Part shown: positions 1-8,117 of the stretch, one piece after another
Layout of the letters: every line of letters starts with the position of its first letter
Numbering within the stretch: the stretch's first letter is position 1
Source of the DNA: Bacteroidales bacterium
GTDB lineage: Bacteria; Bacteroidota; Bacteroidia; Bacteroidales; JAFGUD01
Direction: 5' to 3'
Assembly: GCA_016936595.1 (NCBI GenBank)
Contig: JAFGXO010000047.1
Location: 1 to 37,519, forward strand
DNA length: 37,519 nt
Position numbers and translations under genes: made by a program
Notes under the pieces: model-generated
What the model was told of the DNA's origin: nothing
Database searches by the model: none
Seen by the model: the letters and a program-made list of their open reading frames with translations, nothing else

Positions 1-70
1 GTAATATGGCGAACGCCCAAAATGTTGACCTATTGTTTTTCCGTCAACGGTTACTATAGCTACTTTCATT
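1..70 (-). CDS. NifX/NifB-like (FeMo-cofactor biosynthesis domain) protein, N-terminal fragment
   Basis: Only the first 23 codons are in the window; the gene runs off the left edge. The minus strand from an ATG at 70-68 reads MKVAIVTVDGKTIGQHFGRS followed by PYY. The pattern 'MKxAI...DGKTIxxHFGRxPYY' is typical of the dinitrogenase iron-molybdenum cofactor biosynthesis family (NifX/NifB C-terminal domain, RNase H-like fold). Small stand-alone members occur in many anaerobes without nitrogenase and are thought to handle iron-sulfur or metal clusters. The family call is inferred from this short N-terminus alone; the rest of the protein and its role cannot be judged. Confidence 0.6.
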
Positions 71-176
71 TTTTGATTTATTTATTAATTAAAAATGCAA
101 AGAAAAACAAATACTTTGAATTATTTAATAACATTTATCACTAAATTAATTGACTTTTTAATTAGTTGTTTTGTTA

Positions 177-3100
177 CTATTTTTTTATTATTATCTTTTT
201 TGTGTAAATATTATTAGATGTTTTTATTTGTAAAATGTAAATTCCATTGTTAAAACCTGATAAATCAACGTTTTCTGACGATGAAATTGAAGTTTTATTT
301 AAAATTTGTTTGCCGTTAATATCAAAAATTTCTATTTTATAATTATCGGTATTTCCTAAAATATTGATGTTTATTTTTCCTGTTGATGGAATTGGACTTA
401 CGAATATTTTCTCTAAAAATTTATCAGTGTTGTTGCTGTAATCTATTGATATATCATCAATTGCAATTCCTCTTGTTGTGTTAACATTTGCTTGAAAGGC
501 TATATCATATTCATCAGCTAAATTGGGTAAATTTACTGTAAATTCTGTCCATTCGTTTATCGGATAATCATAGGTTTCAATAAGTTGCCAATTTGTATTA
601 TTTATGTTTTTGTACCATAAAGTTAGGGTGTCTTCAATATTGAATACAGATGCGTTAAAAGCTGTAAAAGTGATTGAAGCATTATCTAAAACAGATAAGT
701 TAAATGTAGGCAAAATAAGTTTTGTTACAGAGTTTTGAGTTGCTTCTTTTTTTATAAGGAAGAAATAATCGCCACTATTTGGGTAGTATGGAAAACCTGA
801 ATTATTTGTTGCTGCTACCCAAAGGGTGTTGTTTATTATGTTTTTTTGACTGAAACAAATAGGTATCTCTCCTTCGTCTTCGCAACCTGAAAACCATGGA
901 AAGCTTTCTATTTTGGCACATAATGTTGCAGTTGTTTTTTCTGCACCGTATCCTATTCCGTTTTCGTTTATAGCGTATGCTCTGTAATAGTATTTTGTTC
1001 CGGCAGTTAAAGTATTTGTGAAAACAGAAAATTCACCTTCAATAACTAAAGGATCAGTATTTATTTGGATTACATCTGTTCCTCCAATTAAAGGGTTTGG
1101 AAGCGTGCTTATTAAAATTCCGCTTTCGGTAATTGTTGACCCGAAATTATTAGTAATATCTCCTCCAAAATCGGCTGAATTTATTGTAACATTTTGAGCG
1201 TCTAAAGTGTTTATAAACGGTGCATAATTGCCGGAAAGTTGAAGTGGGGTTTCCCATAATCCTCTGCCATAGGTCGAAGCTCTTAATCTGGAATTTTCGG
1301 GTGTTTCAACATCGTAATATATGTCCAGTTCACTTACTGTTACGTTTGGTAAATTTTGGCTAAATAACGTCCAATCGTTGTTGCCTTCTTTTATAAAAAC
1401 ACCAAAATCAGTTCCCACATATATTTGTTCAAACGTAGATTCTAATTTGTTTTGAATAACGCAGTTAACCGGAATTTGAGGCAATCCTGTTGAAATATTT
1501 GTCCAATTTTGGCCTCCATTTGTAGTTTTGTATATTCCATATTCGTTGTAGCCACTTAATGTAACCCACGCAGTATTAGGGTCGTTGTATTTTACTTCAA
1601 TATAAGTAATATCTGCACTTGAAACGGGCAACCCATAATTAATGCTCTCCCAGTTTGTTCCGCCGTTTGTTGTTCTTGATATGCTTGAGCCGTTTGTAAC
1701 ATAAATATATTGGTTATCGGTTGGGCAAATTGCTATACGGTCAAGTTTTCCGCCAAAATTACCTATTGTTTCAAAAGTATTTCCCATGTTAGTGGATTTG
1801 TATAGACTTGAATAGCCAATGTAGATTGTGTTATGGTCAATTGGATCTATTACGATTGGTGTTACCCAGTTGCCTTCTCCGGGGTTAGGTAAATTTTCAT
1901 ATATTGCTGTTGAAGATGCCCATTTATTTGTTGTTCTATATATTTGACCGTAGTATAAACTTCCGTACTGAATATTTTCATCGTCGTAATCAATTTTACA
2001 TAACATTCCGTCTCCTCCAATAACATCGCTCCAAGTATTATTGTCCTGTAATTTTGTTCCATTGTCTTGTAGTCCAACAATATTCATGCTTTCTACTGTT
2101 TGGGCTGTGCCTAATCCATAAATTTGACTAATTGTAATTCCATTTGTGAGGTGATTCCATGTTATTCCGTCTGAACTTGAATAAATTCCGCCGTCATTAC
2201 ATTCAAAAAATACGGATTCGTTATTTCTAAAAGCAAAATAATGTTTATCGGCATGAACCGCCGGAACGCCAAATCCGCCGTACCAGTGATTAGCTAATTC
2301 CCACGAAACGCCTCCATCTGTTGAACGCCAAGTGTTTACGCCTCCAACATATAGATTGTTTTCATCGGTTGGATCAACTGCTAAAGATAAATCGTACCAG
2401 CCCTGTCCGCCTGCGTCATAGCCATCTCCCCAACCCATTAAATTGTAGTCATCAAATACAAGGCTGAAATTTTCGCCATAATCTACTGATTTGTATATTG
2501 CTTTAAATCCGTTGTCGTTTGCTGCCGCTAAAATATATAAAACGGCAGGGTTGTTGTTTGTAACAGCAATTTCAGCTCTGGCGGAGGCTCCGGTGCTAAA
2601 TTTTTGAGACCAATTAATACCTCCATCGGTTGTTTTGTATATGCTTCCTCCGCGTGTTGATGCATAAATTATATCGGTATTGTTGGGGCATAGTTCAATG
2701 TCAACAAATTCAAACGAAGTAGTTTTTATCCAAGTTTCTGCTGCGTCGTTGCTTATGTAAAATCCATCTGATGTTGCGGCAAAAATAATGTTGTCATCGT
2801 TAGGGTGAAGTAGCATTTTGTTTACTAATTCTGAATTTTGAGGTTCAAAAACTAAACCTGTTTGTTGCCATGTTGCTCCGGCATCTGTTGATTTTAAAAT
2901 TCCAACACTCAAATTGTCGCGGGCATCGCGGTCGCCGGTTCCAATGTATATTGTTTGTGATATGTCAAAATCGCTTGGAATAATTATTGTGCTTATGCCT
3001 AAAACAGCGTTTGAATCAGTTAGAACTGACCATGAATTTCCGTTGTTGTAGGTTACCCATAATCCGCCGGCAGGAGCTCCAATCCAATAAATATCGGTAT

Positions 3101-3536
3101 TGGTTGGGTGAAAAGCTACAGTGTTAATTCGTCCGATACCGGAGTAACCGCCTGTTGATGTGTTTGTTCCTAAACATGTCCAATCTCCTCCGTTTTTTGG
3201 ATATTTTACATTTTTTGAAATATATTCTTTGTATGATAAATAAGCATTAGTTGAAGGAAATTTTCCGGTTTTTTTATCTATTCTATATTGCCAAAAATAT
3301 TCCCAACGTTTAAATTGTTTCCAACCGTAAGCTTTTTGTTTATCTCCATTTTGGTCTAAATACCAGCCGTTATCAATTTGATAATCAGACCAATATTCAT
3401 TGAACGCATTTTGATAATCATAAAAAGTAAGGTCTTGATTTGATTTGTTTTGAGGTAGTAGTTTTATCCATGGTTGAGAAAAACTTGCACTAAATAATAA
3501 TAAAAATAAAATAGTGAAAAAGAATGATTTTTTCAT
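177..3536 (-). CDS. Secreted Asp-box/BNR beta-propeller protein with T9SS type A sorting domain
   Basis: The 1119-residue protein starts with a signal peptide of about 20 residues ending in SFSQ. Residues ~115-770 hold at least ten Asp-box-like turns (DAGATW, DGGINW, DGGVSW, NGGTNW, NGGQNW), the pattern of sortilin/VPS10- or BNR-type beta-propellers. A region around 775-870 looks like an Fn3-type domain, with phrases such as 'AGTKYYYRAYAINENGIGYG'. Residues ~880-1030 look like a jelly-roll segment with cysteines. The last ~75 residues (VSPIPSTGKININ..., FDINGKQI, GIYILQI, ending KKIIIKK) are a typical T9SS type A C-terminal domain. It is therefore probably exported by Sec, passed through the type IX system, and attached to the surface or released. 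The ligand or enzyme activity is unknown; no catalytic motif is obvious. It appears to be transcribed alone. Confidence 0.85.
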   Translation of the reverse strand: MKKSFFFTILFLLLFSASFSQPWIKLLPQNKSNQDLTFYDYQNAFNEYWSDYQIDNGWYLDQNGDKQKAYGWKQFKRWEYFWQYRIDKKTGKFPSTNAYLSYKEYISKNVKYPKNGGDWTCLGTNTSTGGYSGIGRINTVAFHPTNTDIYWIGAPAGGLWVTYNNGNSWSVLTDSNAVLGISTIIIPSDFDISQTIYIGTGDRDARDNLSVGILKSTDAGATWQQTGLVFEPQNSELVNKMLLHPNDDNIIFAATSDGFYISNDAAETWIKTTSFEFVDIELCPNNTDIIYASTRGGSIYKTTDGGINWSQKFSTGASARAEIAVTNNNPAVLYILAAANDNGFKAIYKSVDYGENFSLVFDDYNLMGWGDGYDAGGQGWYDLSLAVDPTDENNLYVGGVNTWRSTDGGVSWELANHWYGGFGVPAVHADKHYFAFRNNESVFFECNDGGIYSSSDGITWNHLTNGITISQIYGLGTAQTVESMNIVGLQDNGTKLQDNNTWSDVIGGDGMLCKIDYDDENIQYGSLYYGQIYRTTNKWASSTAIYENLPNPGEGNWVTPIVIDPIDHNTIYIGYSSLYKSTNMGNTFETIGNFGGKLDRIAICPTDNQYIYVTNGSSISRTTNGGTNWESINYGLPVSSADITYIEVKYNDPNTAWVTLSGYNEYGIYKTTNGGQNWTNISTGLPQIPVNCVIQNKLESTFEQIYVGTDFGVFIKEGNNDWTLFSQNLPNVTVSELDIYYDVETPENSRLRASTYGRGLWETPLQLSGNYAPFINTLDAQNVTINSADFGGDITNNFGSTITESGILISTLPNPLIGGTDVIQINTDPLVIEGEFSVFTNTLTAGTKYYYRAYAINENGIGYGAEKTTATLCAKIESFPWFSGCEDEGEIPICFSQKNIINNTLWVAATNNSGFPYYPNSGDYFFLIKKEATQNSVTKLILPTFNLSVLDNASITFTAFNASVFNIEDTLTLWYKNINNTNWQLIETYDYPINEWTEFTVNLPNLADEYDIAFQANVNTTRGIAIDDISIDYSNNTDKFLEKIFVSPIPSTGKININILGNTDNYKIEIFDINGKQILNKTSISSSENVDLSGFNNGIYILQIKTSNNIYTKKIIIKK

Positions 3537-3657
3537 GTTTTGAAGTTTTGAAAGTGTATCTATATGAACGTTTTTTTTTAATAAGTTGCAAATTTTTTGT
3601 TGTAGTTTTAAATGTTATCTTATTTTTACAAATAATTAAAAAGCTTTTACTTTGAAT

Positions 3658-4707
3658 TTATATTTCGGTGTTGAAAAATACTTTGTAATAGTGCATTTCT
3701 TTTTCCTCGTCGTACCCTTTTTCGATAAATTTTTCGGTTGATTCGGGATTGTTAAAATCTAATTTTATTTGAATATTTGTATCTAATTGAATGAAATTTT
3801 TAAATTTACGTTTTTGTTTTTTATATACTGTTTCGGATCTTTCAAAATTGTTAGAAAACTCAAAATTATTAGCTTCTTCGTATTGTTTTTTAAATTCATT
3901 AAATGAATTTTTTGTTTCTTCGCTTCCAAATAGTGTGTCAGTAAAGTCTTCTGTATCAATTACTTCATTTTTTTCAAAATATTTTACTGTTTCGTTTAAA
4001 AAATCAACCTGTCCTTTTTTTCCAACATTTTCAGCAACTACTTCAGATGCAAAAGTTTTACATAAATCTAAATATGTTTGAGTACTAAAATTGTCGTCGT
4101 GTATTAAATCAATGTTTAAAAAATTGCTTTTCCAGTATTCGGTATCATACCTATTATTATCAACCGAAAAAACACGGTATCCGTCTTCGTGTTCGGTATT
4201 GATAATAATGCAGCCTTTGTCGAGTTTTTTTATGCTTATTCCGGCTTCTTTATCTACTGAAATTTTGTTGCTTTCTTCTTTTAATTTTATAAAAGCATCT
4301 TTACTTTCGGATTTAAAAATTCCCAGAGCTTTAACGTAATCGTTTTGATAAGTTAAATCCGAAAACAAACAAATAAATAGTTCTCCTGATTTAATATGTG
4401 GGTGATTTGATTGTTCAAATAAATGGTTTAAAATATTTACACTGTTTATTAAAAAACTTCCTGAATCGGCGAATATACCTGATGAAACGCCACTTATTGC
4501 ATTGTATTTAAGTTCAATATCGTGAACAAAATGATAGGTTTCGGTGAGATTTAAAAACGATTTTCCGAAATATTTAAGCAATAATTTTTTTAAATCATCA
4601 TAAACGTATGTTAGTTCAGTTGAAACAACATTGCTTTCTTCGCGGTGTTTGTTGCCTACCTTATGAACAATCATTTGTTCTATTTGGGCATCAGTAAAAT
4701 CAATCAT
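3658..4707 (-). CDS. NdpA/YejK-like nucleoid-associated protein
   Basis: This cytoplasmic protein of 349 residues has no signal peptide or membrane segment. Its N-terminus (IEQMIVHKVGNKHREE) and the central block VNILNHLFEQSNHPHIKSGE followed by LFICLFSDL resemble the 37-kDa nucleoid-associated protein family (PF04245, NdpA/YejK), which is common in Bacteroidetes and usually about 330-350 residues. Family members bind DNA; the physiological role is poorly defined. The ATG at 4707 begins a reasonable family N-terminus. It is divergent from the T9SS cargo gene starting at 4754, with only 46 bases between the start codons. A TATTTTTG box lies at 4739-4732 on this strand. I am fairly sure of the family and unsure of the role. 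Confidence 0.75.
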   Translation of the reverse strand: MIDFTDAQIEQMIVHKVGNKHREESNVVSTELTYVYDDLKKLLLKYFGKSFLNLTETYHFVHDIELKYNAISGVSSGIFADSGSFLINSVNILNHLFEQSNHPHIKSGELFICLFSDLTYQNDYVKALGIFKSESKDAFIKLKEESNKISVDKEAGISIKKLDKGCIIINTEHEDGYRVFSVDNNRYDTEYWKSNFLNIDLIHDDNFSTQTYLDLCKTFASEVVAENVGKKGQVDFLNETVKYFEKNEVIDTEDFTDTLFGSEETKNSFNEFKKQYEEANNFEFSNNFERSETVYKKQKRKFKNFIQLDTNIQIKLDFNNPESTEKFIEKGYDEEKEMHYYKVFFNTEI

Positions 4708-4731
4708 TTATTTTGTTTTTCTTTTGATTTG

Positions 4732-4739
4732 CAAAAATA
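4732..4739 (-). promoter_or_regulatory. Candidate -7 box TATTTTTG for the NdpA-like gene
   Basis: Read on the minus strand, this matches the Bacteroidetes -7 element TAnnTTTG. It lies 24 bases ahead of the ATG at 4707. No convincing -33 TTTG is seen at the usual distance, so the call rests on the -7 match and its position between divergent genes. Confidence 0.35.
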
Positions 4740-4741
4740 TT

Positions 4742-4749
4742 TATCTTTG
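4742..4749 (+). promoter_or_regulatory. Candidate -7 box TATCTTTG right at the start of the T9SS cargo gene
   Basis: TATCTTTG matches TAnnTTTG and ends only 4 bases before the ATG at 4754. A TTTG at 4723-4726 lies 15 bases upstream, slightly short of the usual spacing. If the box is used, transcription starts at or next to the start codon, giving a leaderless or nearly leaderless mRNA. Confidence 0.45.
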
Positions 4750-4753
4750 TAAG

Positions 4754-6106
4754 ATGAAAAAAATTATTATTTCCTTAGTTTTTATTGTGATTTTCGGCTT
4801 AAGTTTTTCGCAAAATTATTCTTTTAATTCAAGTTTTGATATTTTGAGTAAAAATCATTTTAAATTTAGTAAGAATTTGTGGTTGCTTGATACAGTTTTG
4901 GGGTTTTCGGGTTTGGGAACTTCCGATTGGGATTATGACCAACTCGAAGTTGTTTCGTCTCGAAACGATAAGGGTTTACCTTTAGTGCTCGAGTTGTCTG
5001 AAAAAATTGTTGGCACAGCTTTATGGGTTAACGTTTATTACGGTGTTTATTCTTATTTTGATAACGATACTGTTGATCAGTATAATGTTAAGGAATGGAA
5101 CACTCAAACAAATAACTGGAATAATGATGTTTCTTATTTTTTGCAGAAACAACCAGACGGCAATGTATTAATTGAATTTTTAAGATATTGGGATAATGAA
5201 TATCAATATTTTTATCAGGGAAATAAAGAAATTTTTAGTTATGATAACAATGGAGTATTAACAAGTAAAGAAGATCAAGATTGGGACGGAAGCAATTGGA
5301 CGCAATACTTAAATACTATATTTTTTTATGATGAAAATGGAAACGATACGCTTGAACTTCAGCAAATGTTTTTGGGCGGTTCGCAATGGAGAGATAATTG
5401 GAAAATTGCTCGTACTTACGATGATCAAAACATGTTAATTCAGGAATTTGAAACCGGCTACGACAGCTATTATGACGAATGGTATTTGCATTCTAAAACT
5501 ATTTTTTCATATTATCCAAGCGGAAAACTTCTACAACAATTTATTCAAAGATACGATGAAAATAATCAGGAATGGTACGATTTTTCGAGATCTGATTATT
5601 ATTATAATGATGACGATTTAGTTTGGTATATCGAAGAGTATGATCTTGAAGATTTATCTTATTCGCTTAAATATGAATATACTTATAATAATAATTTAGA
5701 TGAAACTTCTTTCTTTTTATATTCTTATAACAATAAATCGTGGACGCTTTTTTATAAAGTTTTTGATGAATATGATGCTAATTTTAATCAAATATCATAT
5801 TATTCTCAAATGCTTGATGGTAGCTGGCAAAATTTTTTAAAGGAAGAATATTTATGGAATTATTATCAAACTAATATTCAAAATGCTTTAAATGAAGAAA
5901 TTAGTGTTTATCCAAATCCTGTTGAAACTTTGTTAAATATAGATGTTGAAAACTTAATTAGCGTTCAAATTTTCAACTCTTTGGGGCAAAAAGTTGTTAC
6001 ATCAACAAGTAATGTTATTGATGTTTCAAATTTTGCCAAAGGTAATTATATTGTGATTATTAACTCACAAGAAAGAAAATATTATAAAAAGGTAGTAAAA
6101 AAATAG
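4754..6106 (+). CDS. Secreted repeat protein with T9SS type A sorting domain
   Basis: The chosen start is the ATG at 4754. It gives a 450-residue protein beginning directly with a signal peptide (MKKIIISLVFIVIFGLSFSQ). The in-frame upstream start at 4724 would add ten residues ahead of the signal and lies upstream of the promoter box. The middle has loosely repeated units of about 40 residues with the pattern Y-x-Y-D/N-x-N-G-x-L...W...W/Y (FSYDNNGVL, FFYDENGND, FSYYPSGKL), very rich in Tyr, Asp, Asn and Trp. The C-terminal ~70 residues (ISVYPNPVETLLNID, IFNSLGQKV, KGNYIVII, KKVVKK) are a T9SS type A sorting domain. Secretion by the type IX system is well supported. The function of the repeat region is unknown; no catalytic residues are recognised. 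Confidence 0.85.
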   Translation: MKKIIISLVFIVIFGLSFSQNYSFNSSFDILSKNHFKFSKNLWLLDTVLGFSGLGTSDWDYDQLEVVSSRNDKGLPLVLELSEKIVGTALWVNVYYGVYSYFDNDTVDQYNVKEWNTQTNNWNNDVSYFLQKQPDGNVLIEFLRYWDNEYQYFYQGNKEIFSYDNNGVLTSKEDQDWDGSNWTQYLNTIFFYDENGNDTLELQQMFLGGSQWRDNWKIARTYDDQNMLIQEFETGYDSYYDEWYLHSKTIFSYYPSGKLLQQFIQRYDENNQEWYDFSRSDYYYNDDDLVWYIEEYDLEDLSYSLKYEYTYNNNLDETSFFLYSYNNKSWTLFYKVFDEYDANFNQISYYSQMLDGSWQNFLKEEYLWNYYQTNIQNALNEEISVYPNPVETLLNIDVENLISVQIFNSLGQKVVTSTSNVIDVSNFAKGNYIVIINSQERKYYKKVVKK

Positions 6107-6133
6107 GTTTATTTAAAAAAATACTTTTAAAAG

Positions 6134-6466
6134 TTAGTACATTAAATAGCTTTTTGTGTTGTTTTTCCAACCGGCTTGATATTCGTAATCAACGATAAAA
6201 ATTTTTAAATCGGCTTGGTATTCATAATCAACAAAAAAAACTGATTTGTCGGCTTGGTATTCGTAATCAACCATGTACCATAAACCAGCATCGTCGGCTT
6301 GATATTCGTAATCAACTATGTAAACGCATAAATCGGCTTGGTATTCGTAATCAACAATATAAACTGTTATGTCGGCTTGGTATTCGTAGTCGGTTGAAAA
6401 AATACTTTGAGCAGATGTAGTTCCAAAAATGAATATTATTCCAATAACAAAAAAGATTTTTTTCAT
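6134..6466 (-). CDS. Small secreted DUF6150-like 13-residue-repeat protein
   Basis: This 110-residue protein has a signal peptide (MKKIFFVIGIIFIFGTTSAQ), leaving a mature part of about 90 residues. The mature part is almost wholly six copies of DYEYQAD (last copy DYEYQAG). Each is followed by a short hydrophobic strand ending in V (e.g. ITVYIV, LCVYIV, LKIFIV). Spacing is 13, 13, 15, 13 and 13 residues; the long unit carries DAGLWYMV. This resembles small repeat proteins of Bacteroidetes and cyanobacteria annotated as DUF6150, recalled from memory rather than searched. There is no T9SS domain, so it is probably periplasmic or otherwise Sec-exported. It sits 59 bases behind the RHH-like gene on the same strand and could be read through from it, but no promoter is clear. 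Confidence 0.75.
   Translation of the reverse strand: MKKIFFVIGIIFIFGTTSAQSIFSTDYEYQADITVYIVDYEYQADLCVYIVDYEYQADDAGLWYMVDYEYQADKSVFFVDYEYQADLKIFIVDYEYQAGWKNNTKSYLMY
6170..6391 (-). repeat. In-frame tandem repeat encoding six DYEYQAD units
   Basis: On the plus strand a unit close to 'cggcttggtattcgtaatc' recurs six times, starting near 6171, 6210, 6249, 6294, 6333 and 6372. The spacing is 39, 39, 45, 39 and 39 bases. Every interval is a multiple of three and each copy encodes the same heptapeptide with at most a terminal change. The bases between copies differ, so the conservation is of the coding motif. Confidence 0.85.
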
Positions 6467-6525
6467 GTTTTTATGTTTAGAAAATTTTATTTATAAAAAT
6501 ACAAAAAATAAACGAATAAAAGGTG

Positions 6526-6777
6526 TTATTCGTCAAAAATATTAGGAAAGTTTGGGTTTTCAGTTTGTTTGGGTTGTTCTGTTTCGGGGAAAATTGTGGG
6601 ATAGTCTTTGTCAAATTGTTGTAAAATATAAGTAAAAAGAGCCTGCCTAACCAGATTTGATGTGTTTTTTACTTTGTATTTTGTTATAAATTTTTGTAAA
6701 ACCTTATACTCTTTATCGTTTAGATTTATCGTCAACTTGTTTTTTCGTACTAATTTTTCTTTCTTCTTCTTACTCAT
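6526..6777 (-). CDS. Small ribbon-helix-helix-like protein, last gene of the Che-like operon
   Basis: This 83-residue protein has a lysine-rich start (MSKKKKEKLVRKNK). A strand-like stretch follows (LTINLNDKEYKVLQKFI), then a helix ('NTSNLVRQALFTYILQQF'). This is the layout of Arc/CopG-type ribbon-helix-helix domains, in which the strand pairs to form a beta-ribbon that reads DNA. The acidic, proline-containing tail (TIFPETEQPKQTENPNFPNI) is short and probably disordered. It starts 12 bases after the GAF gene, so it is very likely co-transcribed. Its placement at the end of the operon suggests either an autoregulator or an unrelated rider. The fold call is inference from a short sequence. Confidence 0.6.
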   Translation of the reverse strand: MSKKKKEKLVRKNKLTINLNDKEYKVLQKFITKYKVKNTSNLVRQALFTYILQQFDKDYPTIFPETEQPKQTENPNFPNIFDE

Positions 6778-6789
6778 AATAAAAATAGC

Positions 6790-7533
6790 TTATACAAATT
6801 TTTGAATTATTGGCGACAGATGTTGTGCAAGGGTATTAAATATTTTTTCGGTTGGTTGAGGAAGTTCAATAAAACTGGCAAACTCAATAATACCAATTGT
6901 TTTTTCGTTGTAAATAATTGGCATAAATGCTAAAAAATTAGGAGTTCCTTCGCCTAAACCGGAAACAACATTTACGTAGTCATCGGGAACATTATCTATT
7001 AGCAGAAATTTTTTGTTTTTTGCAACTTGTCCGTTTATTCCTTCTCCAATAGCAAAGTCTTTTGCTTGTTCTGTTGAATAAAATGCGTATGTATTTGCAG
7101 TGTTAAAAACTTGTTTTTGTTCATTCCACAAATAAAAAACACCTTGAACTAAATGAAATGTTTTAGCCAATTTGTTTAAAATTAGTTCTGTAAATTTTTC
7201 TTTATCTTCAATTACCGGCAAATCTTTAATGAATGAATCAGCAATTTTTTCGGCTTTGTCTTTAGTTTTTTTCTCTATTAATTCTTTATCGGCTTTTTCT
7301 TTATCAAAATTTTTGTAAATTATTTTAACTTCTTCTTTGGGTCTGTTTTTGTCGGCAGTTGAAACAAATTTTAGCAGTAAAAAAGTTGCTACAATAGCAA
7401 AAAATACGTAAGCTATTCCACTAAAAATTTGCATGTTTTGGGGTAAACTAAAGAGGTTTAAAACCAAGCTTAGTTCTACTAAAGAAAAAACAAGAAAAAC
7501 AATAAAAACTATATTTGAATTTCGTTTAATCAT
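6790..7533 (-). CDS. Membrane-anchored GAF-domain protein
   Basis: The 247-residue protein has two hydrophobic helices (~8-28 and ~36-58). A charged helical stretch follows (~60-100, rich in Lys and Glu, e.g. KEKADKELIEKKTKDKAEK), then a GAF-type domain (~105-247) with the phrases GEGINGQVAKNKK, LLIDNVP and FMPIIYNEKTIGIIEFAS. GAF domains bind small molecules or mediate dimerisation. There is no HAMP, histidine-kinase, GGDEF or MCP signalling domain, so it would sense or scaffold rather than act as a complete sensor. It overlaps the end of cheB by 8 bases (ATG at 7533, cheB stop at 7526-7528), which strongly suggests coupled translation. Its partner is unknown; context points to the CheR/CheB proteins. 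Confidence 0.8.
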   Translation of the reverse strand: MIKRNSNIVFIVFLVFSLVELSLVLNLFSLPQNMQIFSGIAYVFFAIVATFLLLKFVSTADKNRPKEEVKIIYKNFDKEKADKELIEKKTKDKAEKIADSFIKDLPVIEDKEKFTELILNKLAKTFHLVQGVFYLWNEQKQVFNTANTYAFYSTEQAKDFAIGEGINGQVAKNKKFLLIDNVPDDYVNVVSGLGEGTPNFLAFMPIIYNEKTIGIIEFASFIELPQPTEKIFNTLAQHLSPIIQKFV

Positions 7534-8098
7534 ATCTCAAATGAAGTTTAGTTACAAAATTAATAATTTCTTCGGCCGAAAGAATTTTATCAACATCAAT
7601 AATATCAAGTGCCGCTTGTGGCATAGTTTGAATTTGAGCTTCGTTAGGGTCTTGAACTACAGTAATACCTCCGTTTGTTGATATATCTTTTAGTCCTAAC
7701 GAGCCGTCTTTGTTTGCTCCTGATAAAAGCACGCCAACAACTTTATTGGTGTACGAAAAAGCGAGTGAAGAAAATGTAATGTCGATAGCGGGTCTTGAGT
7801 GATTTATGGTTTCTTCTGTTGATAGCGAAAAAGTATTATCGAATTGAATATACATGTGATAATTTGCCGGAGCAAGGTAAACTTTGCCAGCTTCTATTGG
7901 GTCTTTATCAGCCGGTTCAATAAGTTTTAGTTTTGATTTTATAGATAGAGCTTCAATAAACCCACTTCTGACGTTTTTTAGTCGATGTAAAACTAAAAAA
8001 ACAGGGTAAGGGTAGTTTTTTGGAAGTTCTTCCAATAATTTTAGCACAGTTTGAAAACTACCTGCCGATCCGCCTATTACAACATACTTGTTTGCCAT
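7526..8098 (-). CDS. Stand-alone CheB-type methylesterase domain
   Basis: The 190 residues correspond to the CheB methylesterase catalytic domain alone; the usual N-terminal receiver domain is absent. The expected triad is present: Ser11 in GGSAGS, His38 in FLVLHRL and Asp131 in LLSGANKDGSLG. Other family blocks are seen (EAGKVYLAPANYHM, INHSRPAIDITFSS, VVQDPNEAQIQTMPQAAL). In chemotaxis CheB hydrolyses glutamyl methyl esters on chemoreceptors, and without a receiver it would not be switched on by CheA phosphorylation in the normal way. It lies 19 bases after the degenerate CheR gene and overlaps the GAF gene. The catalytic residues suggest an active enzyme, but its substrate is unknown because no MCP is nearby. 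Confidence 0.9.
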   Translation of the reverse strand: MANKYVVIGGSAGSFQTVLKLLEELPKNYPYPVFLVLHRLKNVRSGFIEALSIKSKLKLIEPADKDPIEAGKVYLAPANYHMYIQFDNTFSLSTEETINHSRPAIDITFSSLAFSYTNKVVGVLLSGANKDGSLGLKDISTNGGITVVQDPNEAQIQTMPQAALDIIDVDKILSAEEIINFVTKLHLRYD

Positions 8099-8117
8099 TA
8101 ATTAGCACTTGTTTGTG

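Noticed and set aside
3791-4339. Two plus-strand frames opposite the NdpA-like gene
   Set aside because: They are Ser/Phe/Leu-rich with no promoter or family features, as expected from the complement of an AT-rich gene on the other strand.
6122-6133. Palindrome ACTTTTAAAAGT between convergent genes as a terminator
   Set aside because: The stem is all A-T apart from its outer pairs and has no loop or T-run after it; too weak to call.
6170-6391. Regularly spaced direct repeats that look like a small CRISPR array
   Set aside because: Spacing is 39 or 45 bases, always a multiple of three, with all copies in one open frame after a signal peptide; intervals between copies are too short for spacers and no cas gene is near.
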